Shown one piece after another: positions 16,146 to 28,919 of a stretch of DNA of 64,000 bases (the stretch's first letter is position 1; every line of letters begins with the position of its first letter). The translations under genes were made by a program, and so were the position numbers. The DNA is from an uncultured Clostridia bacterium (GTDB lineage Bacteria; Bacillota; Clostridia; Oscillospirales; Ruminococcaceae). The notes below the pieces were generated by a model. That model searched no databases, had not been told where the DNA came from, and was given only the letters and a program-made list of their open reading frames with translations. The DNA lies in the NCBI GenBank assembly GCA_947632025.1, contig CANRNN010000005.1, positions 62,001 to 126,000 of the forward strand. The letters are read 5' to 3'.

Positions 16146-16883
16146 ATGTCACAGATAATAGCTGTAACGGCGGGAAAAGGTGGCACGGGGAAGTCTACCA
16201 CTTCCGCAAATGTCGCTACGGGTCTTGCGACCCTGGGAAGGAAAACACTTCTGGTGGAGCTGGACTTCGGTCTGCGCTGCCTTGATATTATGCTCGGAAT
16301 AAAGGATAAAGTGCGGCACGATATAGGTGAGTATCTTGAGGGGAAGATAGATATCCTCACCGCGACCACTAAGGTGGAAAGAGTGGATAACCTGTACCTC
16401 GTGTGCGCAACAAGAAACCCGTTTATTGACATCAATCCGGAGAAGATAATGGGAGTATGCGAAGAAATGCGCGAGCATTTCGACTACATAATCATCGACA
16501 CCGCGGGCGTGGGGAATTCTGTGTTCAGCGTTATAAAGGCGGCTGACCTTATACTTATGGTAACGACCCCCGATACCGTGTGCGTGCGCGACGGACAGAT
16601 GTTATCCGACTTTTTGTACGTCAAGAACTGCATAAACCAAAGACTTGTAATAAATAAGGTAAGCCCCAACTTCCGCGAGGAAGATATAGTCTACGACCTC
16701 GACGAGGTAATGGACACTGTGGGGATACCGCTTGCGGGCGTAGTGCCTGAGGACGTGAATATCAAGATATGCGGCGCAAAGGGAGAGGCACTGCCTCCGA
16801 ACTGCGGCGGATTCAAGGCATACACGGCGATAGCAAAGCGCATCGACGGACAGGACGTTCCGCTGACCATCAAGATAGACTGA
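16146..16883 (+). CDS. minD: MinD-like septum-site ATPase
   Basis: 245 residues. Deviant Walker A GKGGTGKST at 10-18, 'VELDFGLRCLDIMLGI' matching the MinD switch region (DIGLRNLD), and 'IIIDTAGVG' Walker B. MinD positions the division septum by recruiting MinC to membranes. Unlike standard MinD, the sequence ends '...DVPLTIKID' with no amphipathic membrane-targeting helix, and minC and minE are absent from the neighbourhood. It may be a MinD paralogue with another job. AGAGGGGAAG precedes the ATG. Confidence 0.8.
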   Translation: MSQIIAVTAGKGGTGKSTTSANVATGLATLGRKTLLVELDFGLRCLDIMLGIKDKVRHDIGEYLEGKIDILTATTKVERVDNLYLVCATRNPFIDINPEKIMGVCEEMREHFDYIIIDTAGVGNSVFSVIKAADLILMVTTPDTVCVRDGQMLSDFLYVKNCINQRLVINKVSPNFREEDIVYDLDEVMDTVGIPLAGVVPEDVNIKICGAKGEALPPNCGGFKAYTAIAKRIDGQDVPLTIKID

Positions 16884-16965
16884 CGATAGGCTGCGTTAAG
16901 TCAAAATACGTCAAAATACGCAGACAGGCACGGTGAACTCTGACCGCATACAGGAGGATTTTTAT

Positions 16966-17364
16966 ATGATGAACATCGCTCTGATCGCTCACGATTCCAA
17001 GAAGGAGCTTATGGTTCAATTCTGCATTGCTTATTGCGGTATCCTTAGCAGATACAATATCTGCGCCACGGGAACGACAGGAAAGCTTGTGTCCGAGGCT
17101 ACTGGACTTCAGATCCAGCGTTTTATGAGCGGTTCGCAGGGCGGCGACCAGCAGCTCGCTTCCAGTATAAGCTGCAACGAGGTCGACTTGCTTATGTTCT
17201 TCCGCGACCCGCTGACCGCAAAGGCACACGAGCCTAACGACAACAATATTCTGCGTCTGTGCGATGTTCATAATATACCTTACGCTACGAATATCGCGAG
17301 CGCGGAGGCGCTTATCCACGCGTTGGAGCGCGGCGACCTCGACTGGCGCGAATATATGCGCTGA
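16966..17364 (+). CDS. mgsA: Methylglyoxal synthase
   Basis: Converts dihydroxyacetone phosphate to methylglyoxal and phosphate, a bypass that relieves sugar-phosphate stress. 132 residues. Contains 'ALIAHDSKK' (5-13), 'ATGTTG' (34-39), 'SGSQGGDQQ' (55-63) with the catalytic Asp at 61, and 'FFRDPL'. AGGAGG at 16952-16957 places the start at ATG 16966, with ATG 16969 as the alternative. mgsA follows minD/minE in many clostridia, so its position is conserved although minE is missing. Confidence 0.95.
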   Translation: MMNIALIAHDSKKELMVQFCIAYCGILSRYNICATGTTGKLVSEATGLQIQRFMSGSQGGDQQLASSISCNEVDLLMFFRDPLTAKAHEPNDNNILRLCDVHNIPYATNIASAEALIHALERGDLDWREYMR

Positions 17365-17381
17365 AACCGCGGGAACTTGTT

Positions 17382-17428
17382 ACGAGTGACCTGTCACGAG
17401 TGACCTGTCACAAGTGACCTGTCACAAG
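17382..17428 (+). repeat. 14-bp tandem repeat after mgsA
   Basis: TGACCTGTCAC(G/A)AG is repeated three times without spacers (17387-17400, 17401-17414, 17415-17428), preceded by a partial unit ACGAG. It lies just upstream of a terminator. Confidence 0.85.
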
Positions 17429-17438
17429 TCAAGAGTCA

Positions 17439-17475
17439 AAAGTGCGTCTTTTGGGCGCACTTTGTTTGTTTGTTT
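17439..17475 (+). terminator. Probable terminator after mgsA
   Basis: Stem AAAGTGCG / CGCACTTT with a nine-base loop, followed by a broken T-run (GTTTGTTTGTTTT). It ends just before the recO ribosome-binding site. Confidence 0.6.
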
Positions 17476-17492
17476 TGGGGGAATTTACGGAA

Positions 17493-18275
17493 ATGCTGAT
17501 GACATACGACGGGATAGTCGTTGGCAGGAGAGATGTCGGCGACAACAGCTGCTTTGTGGACATAGTGACAGACCAGCGCGGACTTATCGAAGCCAATGCT
17601 CACGGGGTGAAAAAAATAAACAGCAGCCTGATGTCCTCGACGGCGCTTTTTTCGTATTCGACGTTCTGCTTAAGCAGAGGAAAGTCACAATACACAATAA
17701 ACAGCGCAAAGCCGAAATATTCGTTCCACGAGATAAGCAGCGACGTGAAAAAACTCGCGCTGGGCTCGTACTTCGCTCAGGCGGTGAGATACTGCACTTC
17801 CTCGGAGCAGAGCCAGTACGTCCGCGGAAAAACAGGAGCGGAAAGTCTGGTGAGATTCCTTGCGGTGGCGCTCTACGAAACGATAAATACCGAAAAAACA
17901 GGCAGGACGCTCTCGGCGGTGAAAAGCACGTTCGAGCTTCACTACAGCTCCGTTTTAGGCTTTACGCCGAACCTCATAGGGTGCAATAACTGCGGCGAGT
18001 ACGAATGCGCCCGCGGAATGTATTTTCTACCGGACAGGGGATACCTTGTCTGCGCGGACTGCTTAAATCCCGAATACGGCGGAGAGGCGGTGCTGCTGCG
18101 CGAGGAAACGCTTTTCGCTATGCGGACGGTCGTTTTCAAGCCGCTTTCGGAGTGCTTCAAATTCCGTATCTCCGAAAAGAGCGAAAGACAGCTGTCGAAT
18201 ATATGCGAGAGGTATTTTCTGCGCCACACGGAGAGGAGCTTTACGGCGCTGGAATTCTACAAAACGGTAAAATAG
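17493..18275 (+). CDS. recO: DNA repair protein RecO
   Basis: Recombination mediator that loads RecA with RecR. 260 residues: N-terminal OB fold (YDGIVVGRRDVGDNSCFVDI), helical middle, and a four-cysteine zinc site (CNNC ... CADC). The start is ATG 17493, ten bases after GGGGGA. Frame upstream of it runs through the preceding terminator. It is directly followed by mutS2. Confidence 0.9.
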   Translation: MLMTYDGIVVGRRDVGDNSCFVDIVTDQRGLIEANAHGVKKINSSLMSSTALFSYSTFCLSRGKSQYTINSAKPKYSFHEISSDVKKLALGSYFAQAVRYCTSSEQSQYVRGKTGAESLVRFLAVALYETINTEKTGRTLSAVKSTFELHYSSVLGFTPNLIGCNNCGEYECARGMYFLPDRGYLVCADCLNPEYGGEAVLLREETLFAMRTVVFKPLSECFKFRISEKSERQLSNICERYFLRHTERSFTALEFYKTVK

Positions 18276-18284
18276 GTGATTTTT

Positions 18285-20690
18285 ATGAATAAATATTTCG
18301 CAAAGCTTGAACTTGATAAAATTCTGGAAATGCTGGCGGAACAGACCGTCTGTGAGAATTGCCGCAGGCAGGCTCTGGAGCTTCGCCCGCTGAAAGACTT
18401 CGGAGAGATAACCCGCGAGCTTAAAAAGACCGACGACGCTTTCGCGCTGGCTGCCAAATTCGGCACTCCCGCGTTTAGGAACATAAAGGATATTTCCGAC
18501 GCGCTCAGACGCGCCAAAACGGGCGGGCTGCTGTCGTTCAGGGAGCTTCTGGACGCGGCGGCGATACTCCGCGAAACGGCTTCGCTGTGCGACTGGTTCT
18601 CCCAGTGCGAGAATATGGAAACGTCTGTTTCGGAGTATTTCCGCGGGCTTGTCCCGATGAAGAAGCTTGAACAGCGCATTTCCGAGAGCATTATCTCCGA
18701 GGAGGAGATGTCCGACGCGGCAAGTCCGGAGCTTTCCTCTATCCGCAGGCGAATTGCGCGTCAGGGACAGAATATCCGCGACAGGCTCGACGAGATGATA
18801 AAAAGCAAAAACACGCGTTCCTATCTTCAGGAAGCTATCGTCACCGTCCGCGACGGGCGGTACGTCGTTCCCGTAAGAAGCGAGCATAAGAACGATATCC
18901 CCGGACTGGTACACGATACCTCCGCGACGGGACAGACGTTCTTTATCGAGCCTATGAGCGTGGTCGAGGCGAATAACGAGATACGCGTCCTGAAGTCTAA
19001 AGAACAGGCGGAAATAGAGCGCATCACACGGGAATTGTCAGAGGAGCTGGGCGAAAATTCGGGCGTTATCGCCGAGAATTTCCGGCTTTCGCAGATACTG
19101 GAGCTTTATTTCGCAAAGGCGAACCTTGGCGCGAAAATGAAAGCCGTGACCCCGAAGATAGTTCCCGAACCGAAAGTAATACTGAACCGCGCGCGTCACC
19201 CGCTGCTCGACCCCGACACGGCTGTCCCGATAAGCGTCGGGATAGGCGAAAACTATAACTGCCTTATCATCACGGGACCGAATACTGGCGGAAAGACCGT
19301 CGCGGTAAAGACCGTGGGACTGCTGACGCTTATGGCGCGGTGCGGGCTTATGATACCCGCCGCAGAGGGGAGCGTTATCGGCTGCTTCGACAAAATCTTC
19401 GTCGACATCGGCGATGAACAGTCAATAGAACAGAGCCTTTCGACGTTCTCGTCGCATATGACGAACATCATAAAAATAGTAAACGCCGCGACCGAAGATT
19501 CGCTGGTGCTTATAGACGAGCTCGGAAGCGGCACGGACCCCGTCGAGGGCGCGGCGCTTGCGGTGTCTATACTCACGGAGCTTAAAAATTACGGCGCAAA
19601 GGTACTGGCGACGACGCATTATCAGGAAGTGAAGATTTTCGCGCTTGAAACGGACGGCGTGGAAAACGCAAGCTGCGAATTCGACGTGGATACCCTGCGC
19701 CCGACATACCGTCTGGCGGTGGGAGTTCCCGGAAAGTCCAACGCGTTCGGCATATCTCAGCGGCTCGGAATGCCTGAGGGGATAATCGCCCGCGCAAAGG
19801 AGCTTGTAAGCACGGAAAATCAGCGGTTTGAAACCGTCATAGACGAGCTTGAAAAAACGCGTCGGGAGCTTGAAAACCTGCGCGAATCGGCGGCTCTTTC
19901 GGAAAGAAACGCCAAACTCACCGAATCCGAGCTTAAACAAAAGCTCTCGGAGCTTGAAGCCCAGAAGGAAAAAGAGCTTGAAAACGCCCGTCAGCGCGCT
20001 CTGGCAATTGTCGAGCAGACAAGAGCGCAGTCAAACAAGCTGCTTGACGAGCTTGAGGAGCTTAAGAAGACAAAAGACCGCGAAGCGCTCCGAAAAGGGC
20101 TTTCCGAAGCGAAATCCAAGACCGCCGGAAAGCTTAGGTCAATGCAGGACGACGCAAATCCCGTGGTGGAAAAAAAGCTCGAAAATTACGTCCCGCCGCG
20201 CCCGTTCAAGGAGCGCGACACGGTAAAACTCGCGGATACGGGCAGGGAAGGCACGCTGCTGACACTTCCGAATATCAAAGGCGAGTGCTTTGTTCAGGTA
20301 GGCTCGGTGCGGGTGAAAACAAGCTCCAAAAATCTCCGTCTTGTCGAGGAAAAGGCTCAAAAGGGTCAAAATGGTCAAAAGGGACAGCCCGCTTCAAGGA
20401 CTTCGGGCAGGATAAAAAAATCCGTCACGTCGAATATGTCACGGCGCGGCGGTATGGAGCTTGATATTCGCGGAATGATGGGAAACGAGGGCGTTATGGA
20501 AATGGAGCGTTTCATTGACGGAGCGCTGATGTCGGGGCTTTCGCAGGTGGTGATAATCCACGGCAAAGGCACGGGCGCACTGCGTGAAGCTATCCACACG
20601 GCGCTTCGCCGAACGCCCGGAGTAAAGAGCTTCCGCCTTGGCGAATACGGCGAGGGCGAAGCGGGCGTTACCGTCGTGGAGCTTGGCTGA
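18285..20690 (+). CDS. mutS2: MutS2 family ATPase / endonuclease
   Basis: 801 residues. MutS-type core and clamp, Walker A GPNTGGKT at 331-338, 'VLIDELGSGTDPVEGAAL' Walker B region, a long Glu/Lys/Leu coiled coil (about 515-625), a KOW-like beta domain, a Gln/Gly/Lys low-complexity linker (EKAQKGQNGQKGQ), and a C-terminal Smr nuclease domain with LDIRG and 'IIHGKGTGAL'. MutS2 suppresses recombination and, in Bacillus, acts on collided ribosomes. The AGGTGA overlapping the recO stop sets the start at ATG 18285 rather than GTG 18276. Confidence 0.95.
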   Translation: MNKYFAKLELDKILEMLAEQTVCENCRRQALELRPLKDFGEITRELKKTDDAFALAAKFGTPAFRNIKDISDALRRAKTGGLLSFRELLDAAAILRETASLCDWFSQCENMETSVSEYFRGLVPMKKLEQRISESIISEEEMSDAASPELSSIRRRIARQGQNIRDRLDEMIKSKNTRSYLQEAIVTVRDGRYVVPVRSEHKNDIPGLVHDTSATGQTFFIEPMSVVEANNEIRVLKSKEQAEIERITRELSEELGENSGVIAENFRLSQILELYFAKANLGAKMKAVTPKIVPEPKVILNRARHPLLDPDTAVPISVGIGENYNCLIITGPNTGGKTVAVKTVGLLTLMARCGLMIPAAEGSVIGCFDKIFVDIGDEQSIEQSLSTFSSHMTNIIKIVNAATEDSLVLIDELGSGTDPVEGAALAVSILTELKNYGAKVLATTHYQEVKIFALETDGVENASCEFDVDTLRPTYRLAVGVPGKSNAFGISQRLGMPEGIIARAKELVSTENQRFETVIDELEKTRRELENLRESAALSERNAKLTESELKQKLSELEAQKEKELENARQRALAIVEQTRAQSNKLLDELEELKKTKDREALRKGLSEAKSKTAGKLRSMQDDANPVVEKKLENYVPPRPFKERDTVKLADTGREGTLLTLPNIKGECFVQVGSVRVKTSSKNLRLVEEKAQKGQNGQKGQPASRTSGRIKKSVTSNMSRRGGMELDIRGMMGNEGVMEMERFIDGALMSGLSQVVIIHGKGTGALREAIHTALRRTPGVKSFRLGEYGEGEAGVTVVELG

Positions 20691-20711
20691 CGGCTATTTC
20701 TGTTTCTTGTT

Positions 20712-21533
20712 TCATTTCAGAAGTCCGGCGGAATCTGCCAGAACGCTCTCGAAATTGACGCCGTAAAATCTTCGTTCGGGGTCGGAGTAGGTGCTTGACA
20801 CTGCTTTCCCGACGAAGGTCACGGCGCGTTCCAGAGCCGTTTTCAGGGGATTTCCGTTTACGAGGGACGCGGTCAGCGCGGACGCGAAAATATCTCCCGT
20901 TCCCATACAGCGAAGCGGTATCTTTTCCGTGAAATACCCGAAAAATTCCGAACCGTCAAATGCTGCCGCGCCTATTTTTCCGTCTTGTTCAACGCCCGTT
21001 ATAAGGGCGTTTTTTGCGCCTGTTTTCACAAGTTCCGAAAGGATAAGTCGAATATCGCCCCCGGTCGGCTGTGATATCATATCCTCTCCGAGAAGCAGGC
21101 AGGCTTCGGTGACATTCGGCGTGATAACGTCCGCCAGAGCGCACAGCTGCCGCATTTTTTCGGCGTGTTCGGGAGTTATCTGCGAGTACAGCACGCCGTC
21201 GTCCGCCATAGCGGGGTCGACTATCACGAGCATATCTTCACGGCGGGCTCTTTCGATAAATCCCTCGACGATGCCGATCTGCGAAGCGCTTGCGAGATAC
21301 CCCGTGTAAACGGCGTCGAAAGTTATCCCGCATTCAAATATCTTGTCGGCGAAGCTGTTCATACAGTCCGTAAGGTCGTGTTTGAAGAACGTCGGAAAGC
21401 CCGTATGATTTGACAGCACAGCCGTCGGTATCCCGCAGCACTCTATTCCTGCCGCCGAGATTATCGGCAGAGCCACCGACAGCGAACATCTTCCGACGCA
21501 CGAAAAATCCTGAATTGTCGCGATACGTTTCAT
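20712..21533 (-). CDS. Pyridoxamine/pyridoxal kinase, PfkB/ribokinase-like
   Basis: 273 residues. Phosphorylates B6 vitamers to PLP or PMP with ATP. 'IQDFSCVGRCSLSVALPII' at the N-terminus is characteristic of the PdxK/PdxY-like branch; 'TPNVTEACLLLG', 'VDPAMADDG' and the anion-hole block 'CMGTGDIFASAL' follow. It converges with mutS2 across a 21-bp gap. The strong promoter on the minus strand at 21569-21597 makes it an independent unit. Confidence 0.88.
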   Translation of the reverse strand: MKRIATIQDFSCVGRCSLSVALPIISAAGIECCGIPTAVLSNHTGFPTFFKHDLTDCMNSFADKIFECGITFDAVYTGYLASASQIGIVEGFIERARREDMLVIVDPAMADDGVLYSQITPEHAEKMRQLCALADVITPNVTEACLLLGEDMISQPTGGDIRLILSELVKTGAKNALITGVEQDGKIGAAAFDGSEFFGYFTEKIPLRCMGTGDIFASALTASLVNGNPLKTALERAVTFVGKAVSSTYSDPERRFYGVNFESVLADSAGLLK

Positions 21534-21568
21534 AACATCAAGTCCTCAAAAAAACATCTGCATATATA

Positions 21569-21597
21569 ATTATAAAATAAAACCCGCCTTTTGTCAA
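21569..21597 (-). promoter_or_regulatory. Consensus promoter of the pyridoxal kinase gene
   Basis: Minus strand TTGACA (plus 21592-21597), 17-bp spacer, TATAAT (plus 21569-21574): both boxes are perfect, 35 bp upstream of the start codon. Confidence 0.85.
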
Positions 21598-21654
21598 GGA
21601 TAATCCGCAAATTTCGGCGCAAAATATCCTCAGTAATTTTTTGGGGGTATTTTT

Positions 21655-22644
21655 GTGGGAGCGATAGCTTTTTTTGACGCCAAGCCTTACGACCGCGAAT
21701 GGTTCGACAGGATAAACAAGGATTTTGAGATACGATATTTTGAGGGCAGACTGCGTCCCGAAAACGCAAGGCTTGCGGAGGGGTGCGATGCTGTATGCGC
21801 GTTCGTGAACGACGAGCTGAACTCAAAGACCGTCGAAAAGCTGTCCGAAGCGGGCGTTAAGGTGATACTTATGCGCTGCGCGGGGTATAACAACGTGTCT
21901 TTACGAGCCGCAAAGGAAAAGGGGATACGCGTCCTTACCGTGCCGGCGTATTCGCCGTATGCCGTGGCGGAACACGCCATGGGGCTTATACTCGCGCTTA
22001 ACCGGAAGATTCCGAGGGCGTATATAAGGACGCGCGACTTCAATTTCTCCCTGGTGGGGCTTACGGGATTCGACCTGCACGGCAAGACCGCCGGAGTTAT
22101 CGGCACGGGACGCATAGGACGCGTGTTTATAGACATCTGCCGCGGCTTCGGAATGGAAGTTTTAGCTCACGACCCGAAGCCCTCTCCGGACGTTCCCGCA
22201 GAATACGTCGACCGCGAGGAGCTTTTCAGACGCTCGGATATAATCTCTCTCCACTGTCCGCTCACACGCGATACGCGCTATATAATAGACGAGGGAGCGA
22301 TAGCGCTTATGAAAAAATCCGCGCTCGTCGTCAACACCTCGCGCGGGCAGCTAATCGACACCGAAGCGCTCCTCTCCGCGCTGAACGAAAAGCGTATAGG
22401 CGGAGCCGCCCTGGACGTTTACGAGGAGGAAAGCGGTCTGTTCTTCGAGGATAATTCCGATAAAATAGTCACCGACGAGGTAATATCACTGCTCGTGTCG
22501 CGCCCGAACGTCCTTATTACTTCACATCAGGCGTTTCTGACGGAGGAAGCTCTGCGCAATATCGCCGAGATAACACTCGAAAATTATTCCGATTTTATCG
22601 CGGGTAAGGAACTCAAAAACGAAGTTTTTGTAAAAGATGCTTGA
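21655..22644 (+). CDS. ldhA: D-lactate dehydrogenase (2-hydroxyacid dehydrogenase family)
   Basis: NAD-dependent reduction of pyruvate to D-lactate, a fermentation sink. 329 residues. NAD-binding GTGRIGR near 150-156, 'NTSRGQLID' with the catalytic Arg, and a C-terminal 'ITSHQAFLTEEAL' with the catalytic His, plus 'FFEDNS', which is typical of LdhA. The start is GTG 21655 behind TTGGGGG. Other 2-hydroxyacid substrates are possible, but the LdhA-like C-terminal blocks favour pyruvate. Confidence 0.88.
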   Translation: MGAIAFFDAKPYDREWFDRINKDFEIRYFEGRLRPENARLAEGCDAVCAFVNDELNSKTVEKLSEAGVKVILMRCAGYNNVSLRAAKEKGIRVLTVPAYSPYAVAEHAMGLILALNRKIPRAYIRTRDFNFSLVGLTGFDLHGKTAGVIGTGRIGRVFIDICRGFGMEVLAHDPKPSPDVPAEYVDREELFRRSDIISLHCPLTRDTRYIIDEGAIALMKKSALVVNTSRGQLIDTEALLSALNEKRIGGAALDVYEEESGLFFEDNSDKIVTDEVISLLVSRPNVLITSHQAFLTEEALRNIAEITLENYSDFIAGKELKNEVFVKDA

Positions 22645-22669
22645 CAAGCCGATGAAAAAGTGTTAAAAT
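22641..22669 (+). promoter_or_regulatory. Promoter of the MBL-fold hydrolase gene
   Basis: TTGACA 22641-22646, 17-bp spacer, extended -10 TGTTAAAAT ending at 22669. The -35 overlaps the ldhA stop codon. Confidence 0.75.
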
Positions 22670-22698
22670 AATATGGAGTATTTTTTGGAGATGATGTT

Positions 22699-23574
22699 AT
22701 GTATGAAATGATACAGGTCGGAGAACATACCTATTACGTCGCAAGCCCCACAAACGTCGGAATATACGAGTACGGCGGACATTGCGTCACAATAGACAGC
22801 GGAAGCGACGGGGACGCCGCAAAGAAAATACTGAAGAATATTCAGGAGCGCGGCTGGAAGCTGGATAAGGTGTTCTGCACACATTCGCACGCCGACCATA
22901 CGGGCGGGGCGGCAACGCTTGCGGAACGCACGGGGTGCGAGGTGTACGCTCCGGGAGTTTGCGCGCAGATACTGAGGTATCCGTATCTGGAGCCCGTGTC
23001 GCTTTACGGGGGATTCCCGAATAAGGAAATGCGCTCTAAATTCATTATGGCAAAGGCGTGCGACTGCCGGGAGCTTGATAAGTCCGCGCTTCCGGACGGG
23101 CTTGAGTTTACAGAGCTTAACGGTCACGATTTCGAGCAGGTCGGCTTCAGAACTTCCGACGGCGTGTGGTTTCTGGCGGATTCGGTGGTGAGCGAGGCGA
23201 CTTTCGAGAAGTATAAAATAGCTTACCTGTATGATGTGGGCGAACATCTTAAAACACTCTCGAAGCTGCGCACGCTTGAGGGAGAACTGTTCATACCCTC
23301 GCACCGCGAGCCGCTGGAGGATATTTCCGAACTTGTGAACCGAAACGTCACAAACGTCCGCGAAGTGGCGTCCGTTATAAAGAATCTCTGCCGCGAGGGA
23401 CTTACCACGGACGGACTTATCGAGAAAATTTTCTCGGAATTCGGAATAAAGCTCTACATAATGCAGTACGAGCTTATCGGCTCTACGGCGAGAAGCTTCA
23501 TTTCGTGGCTTCTCTCGCTCGGAGAAATAGAACCCGTTTTCGATAACAGCAGATTGATGTGGAAAAGTACTTGA
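22699..23574 (+). CDS. MBL-fold metallo-hydrolase
   Basis: 291 residues of the metallo-beta-lactamase fold. The metal motif THSHADH is at 61-67, with a downstream 'ADSVVSEATF' Asp and a late 'PSHREPLED' His. The last ~70 residues (helical, 'LIEKIFSEFGIKLYIMQYELIGSTARSF' region) resemble the winged or helical tail of uncharacterised family members. The substrate is unknown. It has its own promoter and runs up to the pheST leader promoter. Confidence 0.85.
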   Translation: MYEMIQVGEHTYYVASPTNVGIYEYGGHCVTIDSGSDGDAAKKILKNIQERGWKLDKVFCTHSHADHTGGAATLAERTGCEVYAPGVCAQILRYPYLEPVSLYGGFPNKEMRSKFIMAKACDCRELDKSALPDGLEFTELNGHDFEQVGFRTSDGVWFLADSVVSEATFEKYKIAYLYDVGEHLKTLSKLRTLEGELFIPSHREPLEDISELVNRNVTNVREVASVIKNLCREGLTTDGLIEKIFSEFGIKLYIMQYELIGSTARSFISWLLSLGEIEPVFDNSRLMWKST

Positions 23575-23599
23575 CAAAATTCGGAAAACGTGGTATAAT
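23571..23599 (+). promoter_or_regulatory. pheST promoter
   Basis: TTGACA 23571-23576, 17-bp spacer, TATAAT 23594-23599. The -35 overlaps the stop codon of the upstream hydrolase gene. Confidence 0.85.
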
Positions 23600-23601
23600 A
23601 T

Positions 23602-23880
23602 TTCTGTTGACGTTGAAGATGTGTAAGTAGCATTCCCGATAAAGCGGTTCAGAGAGGGACGCGGCGGTGAGAGCGTTCCGCGCGCGGGGTGTGAATTTCA
23701 GCATCGGAGTCTGCGCGCGAAAACCGCGCCCGTAAGAAAGCCCCCGCGGCTCTCGGAGGGATAGGCGGATTAAGTGCGCCGTTTGCCGCGAAAGGCAGAA
23801 GAGCGCGGGGGATTTCCCCCGAATTTGGGTGGTACCGCGGATAATTCCGTCCCAAAGTTGGGACGGATTTTTTATTTGTA
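23602..23880 (+). promoter_or_regulatory. T-box leader, phenylalanine-specific
   Basis: The conserved T-box core GGGTGGTACCGCGG is at 23827-23840 and is followed by the terminator at 23847-23876. An AGAGAGGGA element near 23651 and a candidate specifier TTC (Phe) at 23697-23699, followed by A, match the downstream pheST. Uncharged tRNA-Phe would stabilise the antiterminator and allow transcription. The specifier position is my reading of the loop and was not folded by computer. Confidence 0.9.
23847..23876 (+). terminator. T-box controlled terminator
   Basis: CCGTCCCA-AAGT-TGGGACGG hairpin followed by ATTTTTTATTT. The 5' arm overlaps the region the T-box antiterminator would sequester. Confidence 0.85.
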
Positions 23881-23904
23881 ATTTCAGTTTAAGGAGAGTA
23901 GAAA

Positions 23905-24924
23905 ATGAAAGATTTCAGCGAGATAAGGGAGCAGGTAAGATCAAAGCTCGAAAGCGTCAGGGACGCGGTGGAGCTGTCGGATTTCTGGCAGAGCTACCTC
24001 GGAAAAACAGGCGTTATTTCGGGGCTTATGAAGGAAATGAAAAGCGTCCCCGCCGAGGAAAAGCCGCTTTTCGGAAAAGCCGTGAACGACGTGCGCGAGT
24101 GGGCGCAGGAGCTTTACCGTACAAAATCCGCCGAGATAAAAAAGCTGGAGCTGAAACAGCGCTACGAGCGCGAGAGCATTGACGTGACAATGCCCGCTTT
24201 CGGTATCCCGCAGGCGAACCTTCACCCGATCACCATCATAAAGCATCAGATGATAGACGTCTTTGCGGGAATGGGCTTCGAGATATTCGAGGGTCCCGAA
24301 ATAGAGGACGACGACCATAATTTTACCCGCCTGAACGTCCTGAAAGACCACCCCTCGCGCGATATGCAGGATACGTTCTGGCTGACGGACGATCTGCTTC
24401 TGAGAACGCATACCTCTCCGGGACAGATTCGCACAATGGACGCGAAAAAGCCCCCGATAAAGGTATTGGTGCCGGGCAAGGTTTTCCGTTCGGACAGCGA
24501 CGCGACGCATTCGCCGATGTTCTCGCAGATGGAAGGTCTGGTCGTCGACAAGGGAATAACGCTCTGCGACCTTCAGGGAATGCTCGACAGGTTCGTGAGG
24601 GGTATGTTCTCGGATACGGCGAAAACAAGGCTGCGCCCGTCGTATTTCCCGTTTACGGAGCCGTCGGTCGAGGTGGACGTAAGCTGCTTTGAATGCGGCG
24701 GCAAGGGCTGTCCGCTGTGCAAGGGCACGGGCTGGATAGAGGTGCTGGGCGGCGGCGTCGTCAACAAGAAAGTCCTCGAAAACTGCGGCATAGACCCCGA
24801 AGAATATTCAGGTCTGGCGTTCGGAATAGGAATAGAGCGCATAACGATGCTGAAATACGGCATTTCGCATATGGGAATGTTGTTTGAAAACGACCTCGAC
24901 TTTTTGTCGCAGTTCAAGGCGTAA
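23905..24924 (+). CDS. pheS: Phenylalanyl-tRNA synthetase alpha subunit
   Basis: 339 residues. N-terminal coiled coil (about 1-95), then the class II catalytic core with motif 2 '[22 protein letters not shown]' region and motif 3 '[18 protein letters not shown]'. A '[17 protein letters not shown]' segment before motif 3 is the usual Cys-bearing insertion. It pairs with PheT to charge tRNA-Phe and is controlled by the upstream T-box. AAGGAGAG precedes the ATG. Confidence 0.97.
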   Translation: MKDFSEIREQVRSKLESVRDAVELSDFWQSYLGKTGVISGLMKEMKSVPAEEKPLFGKAVNDVREWAQELYRTKSAEIKKLELKQRYERESIDVTMPAFGIPQANLHPITIIKHQMIDVFAGMGFEIFEGPEIEDDDHNFTRLNVLKDHPSRDMQDTFWLTDDLLLRTHTSPGQIRTMDAKKPPIKVLVPGKVFRSDSDATHSPMFSQMEGLVVDKGITLCDLQGMLDRFVRGMFSDTAKTRLRPSYFPFTEPSVEVDVSCFECGGKGCPLCKGTGWIEVLGGGVVNKKVLENCGIDPEEYSGLAFGIGIERITMLKYGISHMGMLFENDLDFLSQFKA

Positions 24925-24943
24925 GGCGTTAAGGGGGATAAAA

Positions 24944-28785
<3,842 letters not shown>

Positions 28786-28839
28786 TTTATTCAGCTCTTT
28801 GGAAGTATGTGATAAAATTGTGAAAATTCCCCTAACCCC

Positions 28840-28868
28840 TTGACAAACTTTTTCCAATGGTGTACAAT
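28840..28868 (+). promoter_or_regulatory. Promoter of the exported-protein gene
   Basis: TTGACA 28840-28845, 17-bp spacer, TACAAT 28863-28868. The whole promoter, spacer included, is nearly identical to the infC promoter at 29713-29741. Confidence 0.85.
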
Positions 28869-28919
28869 ATCATTGAGGGAAAATGTTTTCTTAAAAAATT
28901 ACTTTAAGGGGGAATTTTT

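Noticed and set aside
17382-17428. Possible CRISPR array
   Set aside because: Units are contiguous 14-mers with no spacers and no cas genes nearby.
23649-23855. Minus-strand open frame within the pheST leader
   Set aside because: The region is explained by the T-box RNA.
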